Positions 33,913 through 42,790 of a stretch of 64,000 nucleotides of DNA are shown piece by piece (within the stretch, counting starts at the first letter, position 1; every line of letters begins with the position of its first letter). A model generated the notes under the pieces. The model worked only from the letters and a program-made list of their open reading frames with translations. It had not been told where the DNA came from and did no database searches. This DNA comes from Sphingobacteriales bacterium 50-39. Its GTDB lineage: Bacteria > Bacteroidota > Bacteroidia > Chitinophagales > Chitinophagaceae. The translations under genes were made by a program, and so were the position numbers. The stretch covers positions 124,001 to 188,000 of the forward strand of contig MKTZ01000009.1 of the NCBI GenBank assembly GCA_001898505.1, given 5' to 3'.

Positions 33913-34815
33913 TTACTTTTTCGAGTGAAGGGTGAATACCCTGGAAAGGTTGAATCCAAAGCGTATGGCGCCCTTGCCGAAATTATCGGTTGTCTCTGTC
34001 AGGAAGGCGCGCTCGTTCATGCCGAGGCTGTTTGAAAAGTGAAGCTGGAAGACATGACCGCCTGTCTCAATGTCGAAGCCAACGGCGAGGGGGTCCTGGT
34101 AGGTATTGCGCCGCAATCCGGTGACAATGTGATGATAGTCCACGACGAAGGCGATCCTTTTCGACAGTTTGTACCGGGCTCCGATGCCCAGCGCATATAT
34201 GTCATTGTGGTCGGCGGTATAGGTGACGAGGTTGCGGTGTACCATTTCCGGTGTCAGTTGCAGGCTAAACTGTTCAGAGAATTTTCGCCCGATGATGATG
34301 GCGTTATAAAAGGACATCCGGGAGGAAAAGAAGTTCTTCCGGCTGGTGTCCGCCCAGGGGCCGGTGGTGAGGGTCATGCTTGTGACGAGAACGATAGAGA
34401 CAGGGGAGGAATGGGGACCGGTGGATTGCCACAATGGGCGGAATTTTATAAAACCGTCAAGCTCCTTATTGACATTGGATCTGCCGATGCCGATCATCAG
34501 GCTCTCGAGCAGGCCATAGTCGAACCCCAGGCGCATATTTGCCTGGTCCAGTCCATAAAGGTTATTGGCTCCCGAGTTGATGAGGCCAAACCGGTGGAGG
34601 ATACGCGTGTCGAGCACCCCCTTTCCAAGGAATTCCATTGATTGTCCATCTATGACGCGGGTGGATTTGAATGCATTTGTCACATACTCTTTTTTAGGCG
34701 TCTTGTCTTCCACGAGGCCGAGCAGGTCTTGCTGCTGGGCGTGCAAACTGTGACCGATAGCAAGAATGGAACAAAGAATCAGGGGGCGTCCGAGGAATGT
34801 AGGGTTCATGGTCAT
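33913..34815 (-). CDS. DUF5777 family beta-barrel protein
   Basis: 300 residues with signal peptide ending SLHAQQQ. Features of DUF5777 are GLINSGANNLYGLDQANMRL, GFDYGLLESLMIGIGRSN, and a C-terminal strand-rich region ending GFNLSRVFTLHSKK, typical for an outer membrane barrel. Its start ATG (34815) overlaps the stop of the YceI gene by one base (TAATG), giving translational coupling. Last gene of the cytochrome/OB-fold/YceI operon. Role unknown. Confidence 0.86.
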   Translation of the reverse strand: MTMNPTFLGRPLILCSILAIGHSLHAQQQDLLGLVEDKTPKKEYVTNAFKSTRVIDGQSMEFLGKGVLDTRILHRFGLINSGANNLYGLDQANMRLGFDYGLLESLMIGIGRSNVNKELDGFIKFRPLWQSTGPHSSPVSIVLVTSMTLTTGPWADTSRKNFFSSRMSFYNAIIIGRKFSEQFSLQLTPEMVHRNLVTYTADHNDIYALGIGARYKLSKRIAFVVDYHHIVTGLRRNTYQDPLAVGFDIETGGHVFQLHFSNSLGMNERAFLTETTDNFGKGAIRFGFNLSRVFTLHSKK

Positions 34816-35372
34816 TACATTTTTAAAGATTGCAGGGAGCAGTCAATGTGGACAGTGGCATGATCGGCGATCTTGTCTTTTACAACGCCGGGTATAGATA
34901 TATGATAGTCCGAGAAAAGGACATCGAATGCCGATGTTGCCTGTATCCTGCCATCCTGAACGACCAGTTTGCCAATGGAAGTGACTTCTTTGGAGACGCC
35001 ATGAAGGCTGAATGTTCCTTTCACCTGTACGTCATAGGCGCCATTTTTTGTATAGGGAATATTGGAATTGTTCACAATGACACCTTTAAATTCGGCCCTG
35101 GGATATTTCTCACTTTCGACATAATTCTCGTTGAAGTGTTCTTGCATAAGCGCCTTTTCGAATTCGAACCCTTTCAGGAGGACGGCAAGCTGCAAGGCGC
35201 CTGTCTTTGTGTCGAGGACGCAGATCCCGGCATGATTGGTAGCCTGGATCTTTTCCAGGCCGCCGGTGGCGTCGAAGGAAATGGTCCCTTGTTTGGTAAA
35301 GAATTTTTCTTGTGCTTTTGCCTGTGCGATGCCCATCAGGCAGCAAAACAGCATGAGTGTTGAATATTTCAT
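34815..35372 (-). CDS. YceI family periplasmic protein
   Basis: 185 residues from ATG 35372 (signal peptide MKYSTLMLFCCLMGIAQAKA). The lipocalin-like YceI fold is shown by TKQGTISFDATGGLEKIQAT, AEFKGVIVNNSNI, VKGTFSLHGVSKEVTSIGKL and the end SFDVLFSDYHISIPGVVKD-type strand pattern. YceI proteins bind polyisoprenoid-like lipids; in Bacteroidota they occur in this operon type. Lies 13 bp after the OB-fold gene and overlaps the DUF5777 start. Confidence 0.9.
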   Translation of the reverse strand: MKYSTLMLFCCLMGIAQAKAQEKFFTKQGTISFDATGGLEKIQATNHAGICVLDTKTGALQLAVLLKGFEFEKALMQEHFNENYVESEKYPRAEFKGVIVNNSNIPYTKNGAYDVQVKGTFSLHGVSKEVTSIGKLVVQDGRIQATSAFDVLFSDYHISIPGVVKDKIADHATVHIDCSLQSLKM

Positions 35373-35385
35373 AGCTATGTGATTA

Positions 35386-35853
35386 TTATTTCTGTTGACC
35401 GTTCCGGGAATCGATCCGGACGCATCGGACAAGTTGTACGTCGGATCCGAGCAGACCGGTTTCATCCCGATTGAACCCCACGACTACTCCTTTCAAGGTG
35501 GCTGTGTGCCCTGTCTCGATGCCATGGCCCATAGCTATATAATTGCTATCAAGCATACAGGTGACGGAGGACCCGGCAGGTCCCTGTCCCAGGACAACGG
35601 AGCTGTTTCCGGGTTTGTTCAGTTCGACACCTCTTACGACGCCGCTGACGGACACGACCTTCCCGACGAATTTCTTTCCAGCTGCCTGCTCGTTGTAGAG
35701 GAAAGCATTGAGCAGGGTGGTGTCCTGCACCTGGTAGTCGGGGCTGACATTGGAGATGTCTATATTGGAGCGCGAGTACTCCCGGTAGGCATAGAGCGCA
35801 CCGATGGATATACCTGACAAGGCGAGCGGCAGTATGATCTTTTTTATACGCAT
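35386..35853 (-). CDS. OB-fold (tRNA_anti-like) exported protein
   Basis: 155 residues. N-terminal hydrophobic anchor or uncleaved signal (IILPLALSGISIGALYAYRE). The rest fits the tRNA_anti-like OB-fold family: FVGKVVSVSGVVRGVELNKP, SSVVLGQGPAGSSVTCMLDS and TATLKGVVVGFNRD, followed by DVQLVRCVRID. Despite the name these exported versions are not known to bind tRNA. Fourth from the left end of the minus-strand operon and 24 bp after the small cytochrome gene. Confidence 0.82.
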   Translation of the reverse strand: MRIKKIILPLALSGISIGALYAYREYSRSNIDISNVSPDYQVQDTTLLNAFLYNEQAAGKKFVGKVVSVSGVVRGVELNKPGNSSVVLGQGPAGSSVTCMLDSNYIAMGHGIETGHTATLKGVVVGFNRDETGLLGSDVQLVRCVRIDSRNGQQK

Positions 35854-35877
35854 GGTCAGTTGGATAAGTGATGGAAT

Positions 35878-36258
35878 TTAGTTATTGGGCATATTATTGG
35901 AGACCCAGCAATTGATAGTCTTTATCTGTGCCGCAGAAAGTGCGGGCCCCAGCGGCATGCGGCCATTGAGTACGGATGAAAGCACCTGCGACCCGGCGTT
36001 ACTTATCTGTGAATAGTTGGTCAGCGCTCCCGGACCGTGGGAGCTGCCTGCTCCATGGCAGCCGGAACCTTGAGCACAACTCGTGTTGATAATGGGCATA
36101 ACGGCCGTCGAGAAGGAGGGGGCGGCGCCTGAGCAGCTGAAGGACACGGGATATAACAGCTGCTCTTTGTCATAATAACATGCATTGAAGGTGAGCACGA
36201 GGCCGGTGAGGATAGCAATTCCGATCATGTATTTTTTAATTCTATACATAGCTTCCAT
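35878..36258 (-). CDS. Small lipoprotein with cytochrome-like CX5CH motif
   Basis: 126 residues from ATG 36258 (MEAMYRIKKYMIGIAILTGL); an ATG three codons later is also possible. Lipobox VLTFNAC. The motif CAQGSGCHG is a spaced heme-binding-like CX5CH, and AVMPIINTSC and NCWVSNNMPNN match the family of the neighbouring protein. If heme is attached it is through an unusual spacing. Nineteen bp after the larger cytochrome gene; probably a redox partner. Function not established. Confidence 0.75.
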   Translation of the reverse strand: MEAMYRIKKYMIGIAILTGLVLTFNACYYDKEQLLYPVSFSCSGAAPSFSTAVMPIINTSCAQGSGCHGAGSSHGPGALTNYSQISNAGSQVLSSVLNGRMPLGPALSAAQIKTINCWVSNNMPNN

Positions 36259-36277
36259 TTTGTTTGTCTGATCCTTT

Positions 36278-37015
36278 CTAGTTGTTAGGGGCGCCCGCAT
36301 TGATCCATGCGTGTATCTTGCTGCGGTCGCAGGCGGATAGCTGGGAGCCGCCCAGTGGCATGGCATTGTAGCCTGTGGAGTGACTGATATCACCCCATAG
36401 TTTGCCGGAGGCTACCTGGGTCGATACATTGGCATAGGTGGTCAGGTCGACCCCGCCGCCTGCCGGGGCGCTACCGCTGTGACAGCCGGTGCAATTAGTC
36501 TGGAGGATGGGTACGACTGTTTTCGAGTAGGTGACGCCAGTGGTATCGCAGGAGCTGGCGGTACAGCTATTGTTGGCAGCTCCCTGGTTGATCCATTTGG
36601 AAAGCATGGCGATCTGGTCTGAGGAGAGCGCTGTGTATCCGTAGGGCGGCATAGAGCCTGAGCTGGTGATGGATATTAATCTGCTGCTGCCGGCATTGCC
36701 TGGCTGTACTATTTGGCGGATGCCTGCATAGGTGTTGAGGGTATAGTCCCCTGCGTCGCCGCCAGTTTGTCCATTGTGACAGCCTGCTTGGGCGCAGGAG
36801 GAGGTCAGCAGGGGCAGTACGGATTGTACGAAATATACCGTGTCGGCGCTGCATCCGCCGCCCGATGAAGAGCTGGACCCTGATCCTGTGCCGGAGCCGG
36901 TGGTATCGGCGCTTCCGCCGGTGTTGCCGGATATGGGTAGTTCATGGCGGCAGGCAGACAGCCAAACAATAAAACCGGCTAGGGCCACTAAGCCCGGATA
37001 CTTGAATTTTTGCAT
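36278..37015 (-). CDS. Two-site c-type cytochrome-like lipoprotein
   Basis: 245 residues. Lipobox FIVWLSAC, then a Ser/Gly/Thr-rich linker, then two copies of a domain with heme-binding sites: CAQAGCHNG (CX4CH) and CTGCHSG (classical CXXCH). Each is followed by a segment with a conserved Met-Pro (SGSMPP, NAMPLGG) that could be the axial methionine, and by WINQGAANN or WINAGAPNN. This pattern occurs in planctomycete-type cytochrome domains. First gene of the operon 37015-33913. Confidence 0.85.
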   Translation of the reverse strand: MQKFKYPGLVALAGFIVWLSACRHELPISGNTGGSADTTGSGTGSGSSSSSGGGCSADTVYFVQSVLPLLTSSCAQAGCHNGQTGGDAGDYTLNTYAGIRQIVQPGNAGSSRLISITSSGSMPPYGYTALSSDQIAMLSKWINQGAANNSCTASSCDTTGVTYSKTVVPILQTNCTGCHSGSAPAGGGVDLTTYANVSTQVASGKLWGDISHSTGYNAMPLGGSQLSACDRSKIHAWINAGAPNN

Positions 37016-37181
37016 TGCTGGTGTTTTAAATCGGGTATCGGGTTCAACGGGCCATCGCCTTTAACAGGCGTCTATATAATAAGACAAGGAATGGAAGAAA
37101 GGGGGCCCAAGACGGCGCCAAAATTTTTTTGTTCGGATAAATATCATAGGAATTGCGGCGACAAAATGATAATTTCCCGCC

Positions 37182-37814
37182 ATGTTGGAGGAGGAAGCAA
37201 TAATCCTGGACAAGATAAGGAGGCGGGATGAAAAGGCTTTTGAGCGACTATATAAAGAGTATCATGAAGATTTCTTTTTGGTGGCCTGCCAATACCTGCA
37301 TGACCCCTCTGTTGCGCGAGAGGCGGTGAACGACGTGTTCATGACCCTTTGGGAAAGGGCGGAGTCCCTGCACATCGAGATCTCGCTCAAACGCTATCTC
37401 CACCGGGCGGTGATCAATCATTGTATCAATATCTTACACAAGCGCAAGCGGGAGGCGGTGCGCCGGGAGGAGCTACCGGAGATGCCGTCCGTAGTAGAAC
37501 AGGACAATACCCTTGAGGAGAATGAATTGAACCTGCAACTGTACCGGGCGATAAACGAACTCCCCGAGCAATGTCGCAAGGTCTTCAAACTGAGCAGGTT
37601 CGAGTCGAAGAAAAAGCGGGAGATCGCGGATCAGATGGGGCTTTCCGTCAAGACGGTAAAGAATCATATCAATCATGCGCTCAAACGGCTGCACAGGGTT
37701 TTGGTGGAACGTGGCGTGATCAGGTTGCTGATCCTGTGTGGAATTTTTTTTGATCTTATTGGGTCCCTTGCCGGATTGTGTTGTCTAATAATTATGCGTT
37801 ATGTCATCTTCTGA
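37182..37814 (+). CDS. ECF RNA polymerase sigma factor with hydrophobic tail
   Basis: 210 residues. Region 2 (about 8-80, EKAFERLYKEYHEDFFLVAC and REAVNDVFMTLWERA) and region 4 (about 120-180, INELPEQCRKVFKLSRFES, HTH KKKREIADQMGLSVKTVK) are clear. From about residue 180 a hydrophobic tail (IRLLILCGIFFDLIGSLAGL) is seen that could be a membrane anchor, longer than in the sigma at 3747. It overlaps the FecR start by 14 bp. Starts the second sigma-FecR-receptor cassette. Confidence 0.93.
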   Translation: MLEEEAIILDKIRRRDEKAFERLYKEYHEDFFLVACQYLHDPSVAREAVNDVFMTLWERAESLHIEISLKRYLHRAVINHCINILHKRKREAVRREELPEMPSVVEQDNTLEENELNLQLYRAINELPEQCRKVFKLSRFESKKKREIADQMGLSVKTVKNHINHALKRLHRVLVERGVIRLLILCGIFFDLIGSLAGLCCLIIMRYVIF

Positions 37815-38820
37815 GCAATACGATAATATTCCATGGGATCTCATTACCGGATCTTTCGAGGAGGAGCTCACGGAGCAAGAGCGCCTGGAGCTCGAGTCCT
37901 GGCTTTCTGCAGATGTGGCCAACGGGCAACGGTATGAGCTTCTGCGAAAGATGTGGCTGGAACGGTTGAGGGGCTATGCCTATTTCGAGCAGACGGATAA
38001 GGAAGCCGGATGGAAAGAATTGAGACAGCGGATGCATGCGAGCGTCGTGCCGCCGGCAACGGTGAAGGCCTTGCCGGTGAGATGGCGGAAGAGCCTGGGC
38101 AAGGGGCTGCTGGCGGCTGCAGTGATCGTTACCTTGATCTTTGTGATCCAACAGTGGATCGGCGGGATGCGAACGGTAAGGGTGTATGAGAATATGACAG
38201 GCGGCCCTATGCATATAAAATTTTCTGACGGTACACTTGCTATCCTGCAGCCCGGCGGAAGGATGCGGATAGGAAAAGACTATAACACAACCAGCCGTAT
38301 GGTGGAAATGGACAATGGCAAGGTGGCGTTCGATGTGGTGCAAAACAGGAACGTCCCCTTCGAGGTGCGTGCGGGTAATTTGAGCATAAAGGATATTGGC
38401 ACCCGGTTCAGCATAGAGCAGACGAAAGACAGTATCTTCGTTGCAGTGATCACGGGCAAGGTAGCCTGTATCAAGCAGACGACGGGAGAATCCCATATCA
38501 TCGGCGGGGGCATGTCTATCGGTTATGGCCGGGCATCGGGGATGTTCTTACCTGCTGTGCTGTCGGGAAATGGTGGAGACGGCGGCGGCAATCTGCTGCA
38601 GTTCAAAGAGACGCCCCTGCCAGAGGTTATACATATCCTGGAAAAGGCTACCGGCAAATCCATACGGCTGCAGGATGCGTCGTTGGAGAAACTGCGATTG
38701 ACGGCGAGCCTTGACGGTGAGACTTATGAGGATGCCATAAAGATCATCTGCACCTCTCTAAACCTTAGCTATATGGAGGTGAGCGGTGGCGGCATCCTGA
38801 AAAAGAGGACAGACCAATAA
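37801..38820 (+). CDS. FecR-family anti-sigma factor
   Basis: 339 residues. Cytoplasmic N-terminal part (ITGSFEEELTEQERLELESW), membrane helix at about 100-118 (GLLAAAVIVTLIFVIQQWIG), FecR domain (about 125-240, MHIKFSDGTLAILQPGGRMR and NMTGG...), and a DUF4974-like module (about 260-339, LPEVIHILEKATGKSIRLQD). Overlaps the sigma gene by 14 bp and the receptor start by 1 bp (TAATG), so all three genes are translationally coupled. It controls the sigma factor in response to the TonB receptor. Confidence 0.92.
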   Translation: MSSSEQYDNIPWDLITGSFEEELTEQERLELESWLSADVANGQRYELLRKMWLERLRGYAYFEQTDKEAGWKELRQRMHASVVPPATVKALPVRWRKSLGKGLLAAAVIVTLIFVIQQWIGGMRTVRVYENMTGGPMHIKFSDGTLAILQPGGRMRIGKDYNTTSRMVEMDNGKVAFDVVQNRNVPFEVRAGNLSIKDIGTRFSIEQTKDSIFVAVITGKVACIKQTTGESHIIGGGMSIGYGRASGMFLPAVLSGNGGDGGGNLLQFKETPLPEVIHILEKATGKSIRLQDASLEKLRLTASLDGETYEDAIKIICTSLNLSYMEVSGGGILKKRTDQ

Positions 38821-41426
38821 TGAGGTTCAAAATATTATTGTTGTGTTGCCTGCTGCTGACAGGAGGAGGGATCACTATCGCCCGGGGGCAGTCTTTGCCC
38901 GACACTACGGTAAGTATTTCGTTAAAGGAGGCGACATTGCAGGATGCGTTTTCCGCCATCGGCGAACGGACGGGTATTCGCTTCGACTACAATCCCGAGG
39001 TAGTGAAAGGGAAGAGGAAATTGTCACTGGAGGTGAGGGACATGCCTTTGCGTGCTGTCCTGGAGCAGCTTTTACGGGGGACAGGTCTGGCCTATACGCT
39101 CATCGGGAAGGGGGTTGTGATCCGGGAAGACGGATACTTAGGAAAGGTGACGTTCAGCGGGTTTGTTAAGGATCTGCGAACGGATGAACGGCTTATCAAT
39201 GCCAGCATATACCTGCCGGAGGGGAAGACAGGTGTCATGAGCAATCGATATGGATTCTACTCCCTGGAAGTGTCTTCATCGGATACGGCGACGCTGCTGT
39301 TCACTTATGTGGGATATGCGGATCAGGTCCGGCGATTGCCTGCGCGAAGGGATTCCCAGATAATAATAACGCTGGAACAGAATGAAGAGCGGCAGCATAT
39401 CCCTGCGACTATTGTGGCTCCCGACGAAAGCCTGGATAATGTTGAAAAGAACCGCAGTTCGCTGGTGAGTCTCTCCAGTGACATGCTGCGGGCGGCGCCG
39501 TCTTCGGCGGGAGGTGGAGACGTAATGCATGCGGTGCAAATGTTGCCCGGGGTTCAGGCGGGGCTGGAAGGTACTCCGGGCTATTCGGTCAGGGGGGGCA
39601 ATACGGGTCAAAATATTGTTTTGTTGGATGAAGCATCCATTTACAATCCCAGTCATTTATTCGGACTGGTCAGCATATTCAATCCTATGGCGGTGAAATA
39701 TGCGGATTTTGTAAAAGGGGGATTCCCGGCCATCAATGGAGATCATATAAGCTCCGTGCTGGATGTGTCGATAAAAGATGGCAGCAGCCAGGCCGTGGGC
39801 GGATCGGTAGAGGCCGGGTCGATAGCATCGGGGATTGCGCTGTATGGACCATTGGCAGCGGAGAAGTCTTCGTGGTTCATCGCGGGCAGACGGAGCATGA
39901 TCGATGTCTGGCTGCATCCTTTTGCCAGCGACAATTACTTCAGCAATTATTATTTCTACGATGTCAATGCCAAGATGAACTGGCGCCTGTCGGGCAGGGA
40001 CCGCCTGATCGTCAGTCTCTACAGGGGTATGGACAAGAATGACTATTCACATGACGCGTCACAGGACGCCGGCATTGGCTATCATACCGATTTCGGCAAT
40101 CTGGCGTTGGCGCTGCGGTGGAATCACCTGTACTCCCGCCATCTTTTTTCCAACACCTCCATTATCTACAACCATTATCAACAGGTATTGTCTGCCTCGC
40201 AGCAGGGATATTTTGCAGAGCTGTACTCGGGTATACGGGATATGAATATCCGTTCCGACCTAAGCTGGTATCTATCAGCCGCCCATAAATTGGATATGGG
40301 GGGCGACGTCCTGTACCAAAGTCTGTTCCCGGCGGCAGTGTCTGATCGGGCAAGCTCCTTCAACTCTAATTTTCCTATCAACCCGGCGGGTGTTCCGCAT
40401 AAAGATGCATGGAGGTCGGCTGTATATCTCAGTGATGACATGCGATGGGGCAGTCATCTCAAGGTCTATGCGGGCGTAAGGCTTCCCTTCTACTGGACCC
40501 CGCTGGTGGAGTATGTAGATATCGAGCCACGACTATCACTGCTGTACAGGGCGGGCGATCACAGCAGCGTGAAGATATCCTATTCCCGCATGCATCAATA
40601 TATCCACCTCGTGCAAAGCTATAATGCTTCCTTTCCTGCGGAGATATGGCTAGGCAGCAGCCCCCTGGCCCAGCCGGAATCAGGAGATGAATATACGGCA
40701 GGCTTTTTCCGAAATTTTCACGACAACAATATTCAGGGGAGCATCGAGATCTATTACAAGGCAATGGATCATCAATCACTGTTTAAAGGCGTAACGAGTC
40801 CCGTGATCGACAACAGCCTGGAGGACAAGCTCATCTTCGGCAAGGCATGGAGCTACGGAAGCGAGCTGCTGTTACGAAAGACGAAAGGGCGATGGAAAGG
40901 ATGGCTGGCATACTCTTATGCATATTCCTGGCAACAATTCGACTCGCTGAACCAAGGGAAGAAATTCCCTTTTTCCCTGGACAGGCGGCATAGTGTATCT
41001 GCGTCCCTGTCCTATGAGCTGGATCGACATTGGAAGGCTTTCGCAGATATGGTCCTGTCCGGGGGGAGGGCGTTCACCCTGCATGCAACAAGAGGGAATA
41101 ATAATTCCGGCTCCAACGACAACCCTCTATATGAGAGTGAAAAGGAAGATGACGGTACCACTGTGCCTTCCGTTCAGGATGAAGCAAATAACTACCGGCT
41201 GACGCCGTACAACCGGCTGGATCTGGGGCTGTCGTACCATAAAGAGCGGACCGTGCACCGGCGGACCATTACATCTACCTGGACTCTCGTTGTATACAAT
41301 GTCTATGGGCGGGACAACACTTTGTTTGCGTACAGGACGATCGACCCCGTGACACAAAAAGCTTCGGTCACTCAAACAGGCTTTTTACCAGTTATCCCTA
41401 ATCTTTCCTACAAGCTGACATTTTGA
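38820..41426 (+). CDS. TonB-dependent receptor with STN and carboxypeptidase-regulatory domains
   Basis: 868 residues. Signal peptide MRFKILLLCCLLLTGGGITIARG. STN domain (about 30-105, LKEATLQDAFSAIGERTGIR), carboxypeptidase-regulatory-like domain (about 115-195, VTFSGFVKDLRTDERLINAS), then a plug (about 225-310, DVMHAVQMLPGVQAGLEGTP) and barrel. Last gene of the ECF/FecR cassette. Since no SusD gene follows, it is more like a FecA-type siderophore or small-ligand receptor with signaling (inference) than a SusC. Confidence 0.93.
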   Translation: MRFKILLLCCLLLTGGGITIARGQSLPDTTVSISLKEATLQDAFSAIGERTGIRFDYNPEVVKGKRKLSLEVRDMPLRAVLEQLLRGTGLAYTLIGKGVVIREDGYLGKVTFSGFVKDLRTDERLINASIYLPEGKTGVMSNRYGFYSLEVSSSDTATLLFTYVGYADQVRRLPARRDSQIIITLEQNEERQHIPATIVAPDESLDNVEKNRSSLVSLSSDMLRAAPSSAGGGDVMHAVQMLPGVQAGLEGTPGYSVRGGNTGQNIVLLDEASIYNPSHLFGLVSIFNPMAVKYADFVKGGFPAINGDHISSVLDVSIKDGSSQAVGGSVEAGSIASGIALYGPLAAEKSSWFIAGRRSMIDVWLHPFASDNYFSNYYFYDVNAKMNWRLSGRDRLIVSLYRGMDKNDYSHDASQDAGIGYHTDFGNLALALRWNHLYSRHLFSNTSIIYNHYQQVLSASQQGYFAELYSGIRDMNIRSDLSWYLSAAHKLDMGGDVLYQSLFPAAVSDRASSFNSNFPINPAGVPHKDAWRSAVYLSDDMRWGSHLKVYAGVRLPFYWTPLVEYVDIEPRLSLLYRAGDHSSVKISYSRMHQYIHLVQSYNASFPAEIWLGSSPLAQPESGDEYTAGFFRNFHDNNIQGSIEIYYKAMDHQSLFKGVTSPVIDNSLEDKLIFGKAWSYGSELLLRKTKGRWKGWLAYSYAYSWQQFDSLNQGKKFPFSLDRRHSVSASLSYELDRHWKAFADMVLSGGRAFTLHATRGNNNSGSNDNPLYESEKEDDGTTVPSVQDEANNYRLTPYNRLDLGLSYHKERTVHRRTITSTWTLVVYNVYGRDNTLFAYRTIDPVTQKASVTQTGFLPVIPNLSYKLTF

Positions 41427-41444
41427 GCTTATCGAGGAGGAGCT

Positions 41445-41852
41445 TTACTTTCGGCCCCTGCGGAATAGCCGGATCAGGCCGTCCAGGGAAGTTGACCAGT
41501 TCCTGATCTCGACAGAGGGGTTGTAATATTGGACCCTCTCTTTAAAGAGATTGAAATTATCCTTTTGGCGTCGGTATACACATATTTCTGTTTCCCGGGA
41601 AAGGCCATTGCTGTCGTAATCTATTATAAAGACAGCATACGTACCTCTGATATCATTTCCCACGCCTCCATTGCTGGCCAGCCGGATGCTCGTGATCGTA
41701 TTAAGAGGAACTACTGTCTCATTGTTTCGACGGGTGATATAGAGATTCTTTTCATCAAAGCTTTTTATACTGCCAAATCGAACACCCACCACGAATAAGG
41801 CATCCATAATGGCAGATATGACACATACGACTGCGGCAAACCACCGCAGCAA
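41445..41852 (-). CDS. Membrane-anchored PH-like protein, start uncertain
   Basis: 135 residues if read from TTG 41852; the first ATG is at 41807. A hydrophobic segment (VVCVISAIMDALFVVGV) precedes a beta-rich domain (DEKNLYITRRNNETVVPLNT, SIRLASNGG) that looks PH-domain-like. Just upstream of the TTG there is a stop in frame, and the other frames nearby also look hydrophobic, so the true N-terminus may be different or frameshifted. Function unknown. It converges on the TonB receptor gene with 18 bp between. Confidence 0.55.
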   Translation of the reverse strand: MLRWFAAVVCVISAIMDALFVVGVRFGSIKSFDEKNLYITRRNNETVVPLNTITSIRLASNGGVGNDIRGTYAVFIIDYDSNGLSRETEICVYRRQKDNFNLFKERVQYYNPSVEIRNWSTSLDGLIRLFRRGRK

Positions 41853-41940
41853 TCAGAAAATATCCGGCCCTGCGGAAAGTAGCACCCTGATAAGTAAGGA
41901 TATGTCTTGGGGGAAGCGTCGTATCCATTCAGGAAAGATA

Positions 41941-42459
41941 CTAAAGTCCCAGCTTTTTCTTTACTAATGGAAGAATATCTGTGGATGGCGGATATACATG
42001 CAGATTGTCCTTCTCAAAGACGAACGCATAGCCATTGTCCTTCGAGACAGCCTGTATGGCATCTTCTGCCCGCCGCTGGATAGGCTCGAGCAGCGAGGAC
42101 CTTTTTTGGTTTAGCAACACGCCTGCCTGCTGATCGAAGCCTTGTATTTTAGCTATGAGCTCGGAAAGATTTTGCTTTTTCAGGGCGCGTTGTGGTTCTG
42201 TGAACCTGGCTGTATCCGGGCCCGTGAGTTTTGAAAGCTGATCGTTATACTCTGATTTCATCGCTTCGAATTGCTCCTCCAGCGTTACCCTGTATGCTTC
42301 CAGCAACGTGTCGGCCTTTTTGAATTCGGGCATGGCGGTGAGCAGCTCGTTGAAGCTGATGCAGCCCATTTTGGAAGAAGTCGAATTTTGTGCGACGGTG
42401 CGGAAGCCGGCTACCAGCAGGCCCCCGATGAGGATCAGGGAAAGGACTGTCTTTTGCAT
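41941..42459 (-). CDS. OmpH/Skp-family periplasmic chaperone
   Basis: 172 residues. Signal peptide MQKTVLSLILIGGLLVAGFRTVA. Then the Skp/OmpH pattern: MGCISFNELLTAMPEFKKAD, a long coiled coil (EAYRVTLEEQFEAMKSEYND to PQRALKKQNLSELIAKIQ), and the beta-strand end GYAFVFEKDNLHVYPPSTDI followed by VKKKLGL. Family members carry outer membrane proteins through the periplasm. Single gene, not next to bamA or lpxD as elsewhere. Confidence 0.9.
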   Translation of the reverse strand: MQKTVLSLILIGGLLVAGFRTVAQNSTSSKMGCISFNELLTAMPEFKKADTLLEAYRVTLEEQFEAMKSEYNDQLSKLTGPDTARFTEPQRALKKQNLSELIAKIQGFDQQAGVLLNQKRSSLLEPIQRRAEDAIQAVSKDNGYAFVFEKDNLHVYPPSTDILPLVKKKLGL

Positions 42460-42742
42460 AGTGGGAGATTTGGATCAATATACGAATCGGTTCGTAAAGT
42501 GCCGATGGGCGTCGGGGTTTTAACATTTATTTGAGTGCGTTCCACCCTTGCAGCGATCGGGATAAAATTTTCACACATGAATATTGCAACTCATACAAGA
42601 GAATGTCGCATTTATACAATATTCTACCGTTGTAATTCTCCAATTTTATACTTTGCCGGCCCATTGAGGGAGGGGATGCACTTTGTCGCAAATTGACATC
42701 AGATTGGCGCGTTTGCCACCCCCATTGGAGTAGTGATGTAAT

Positions 42743-42750
42743 TATCTTTG
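42743..42750 (+). promoter_or_regulatory. Candidate -7 box before the PLP enzyme gene
   Basis: TATCTTTG is an exact TAnnTTTG match 40 nt before ATG 42791. No -33 box at a proper distance was found. The rest of the 331-bp gap 42460-42742 shows no gene, RNA or clear repeat. Confidence 0.35.
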
Positions 42751-42790
42751 AACCCTCTGACTGTAGAAACCAACGAGAAAATCGGCGAAC

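Noticed and set aside
42460-42742. Search for RNA genes or riboswitch in the 331-bp gap
   Set aside because: No tRNA-like fold, conserved motif or strong hairpin could be seen by eye.
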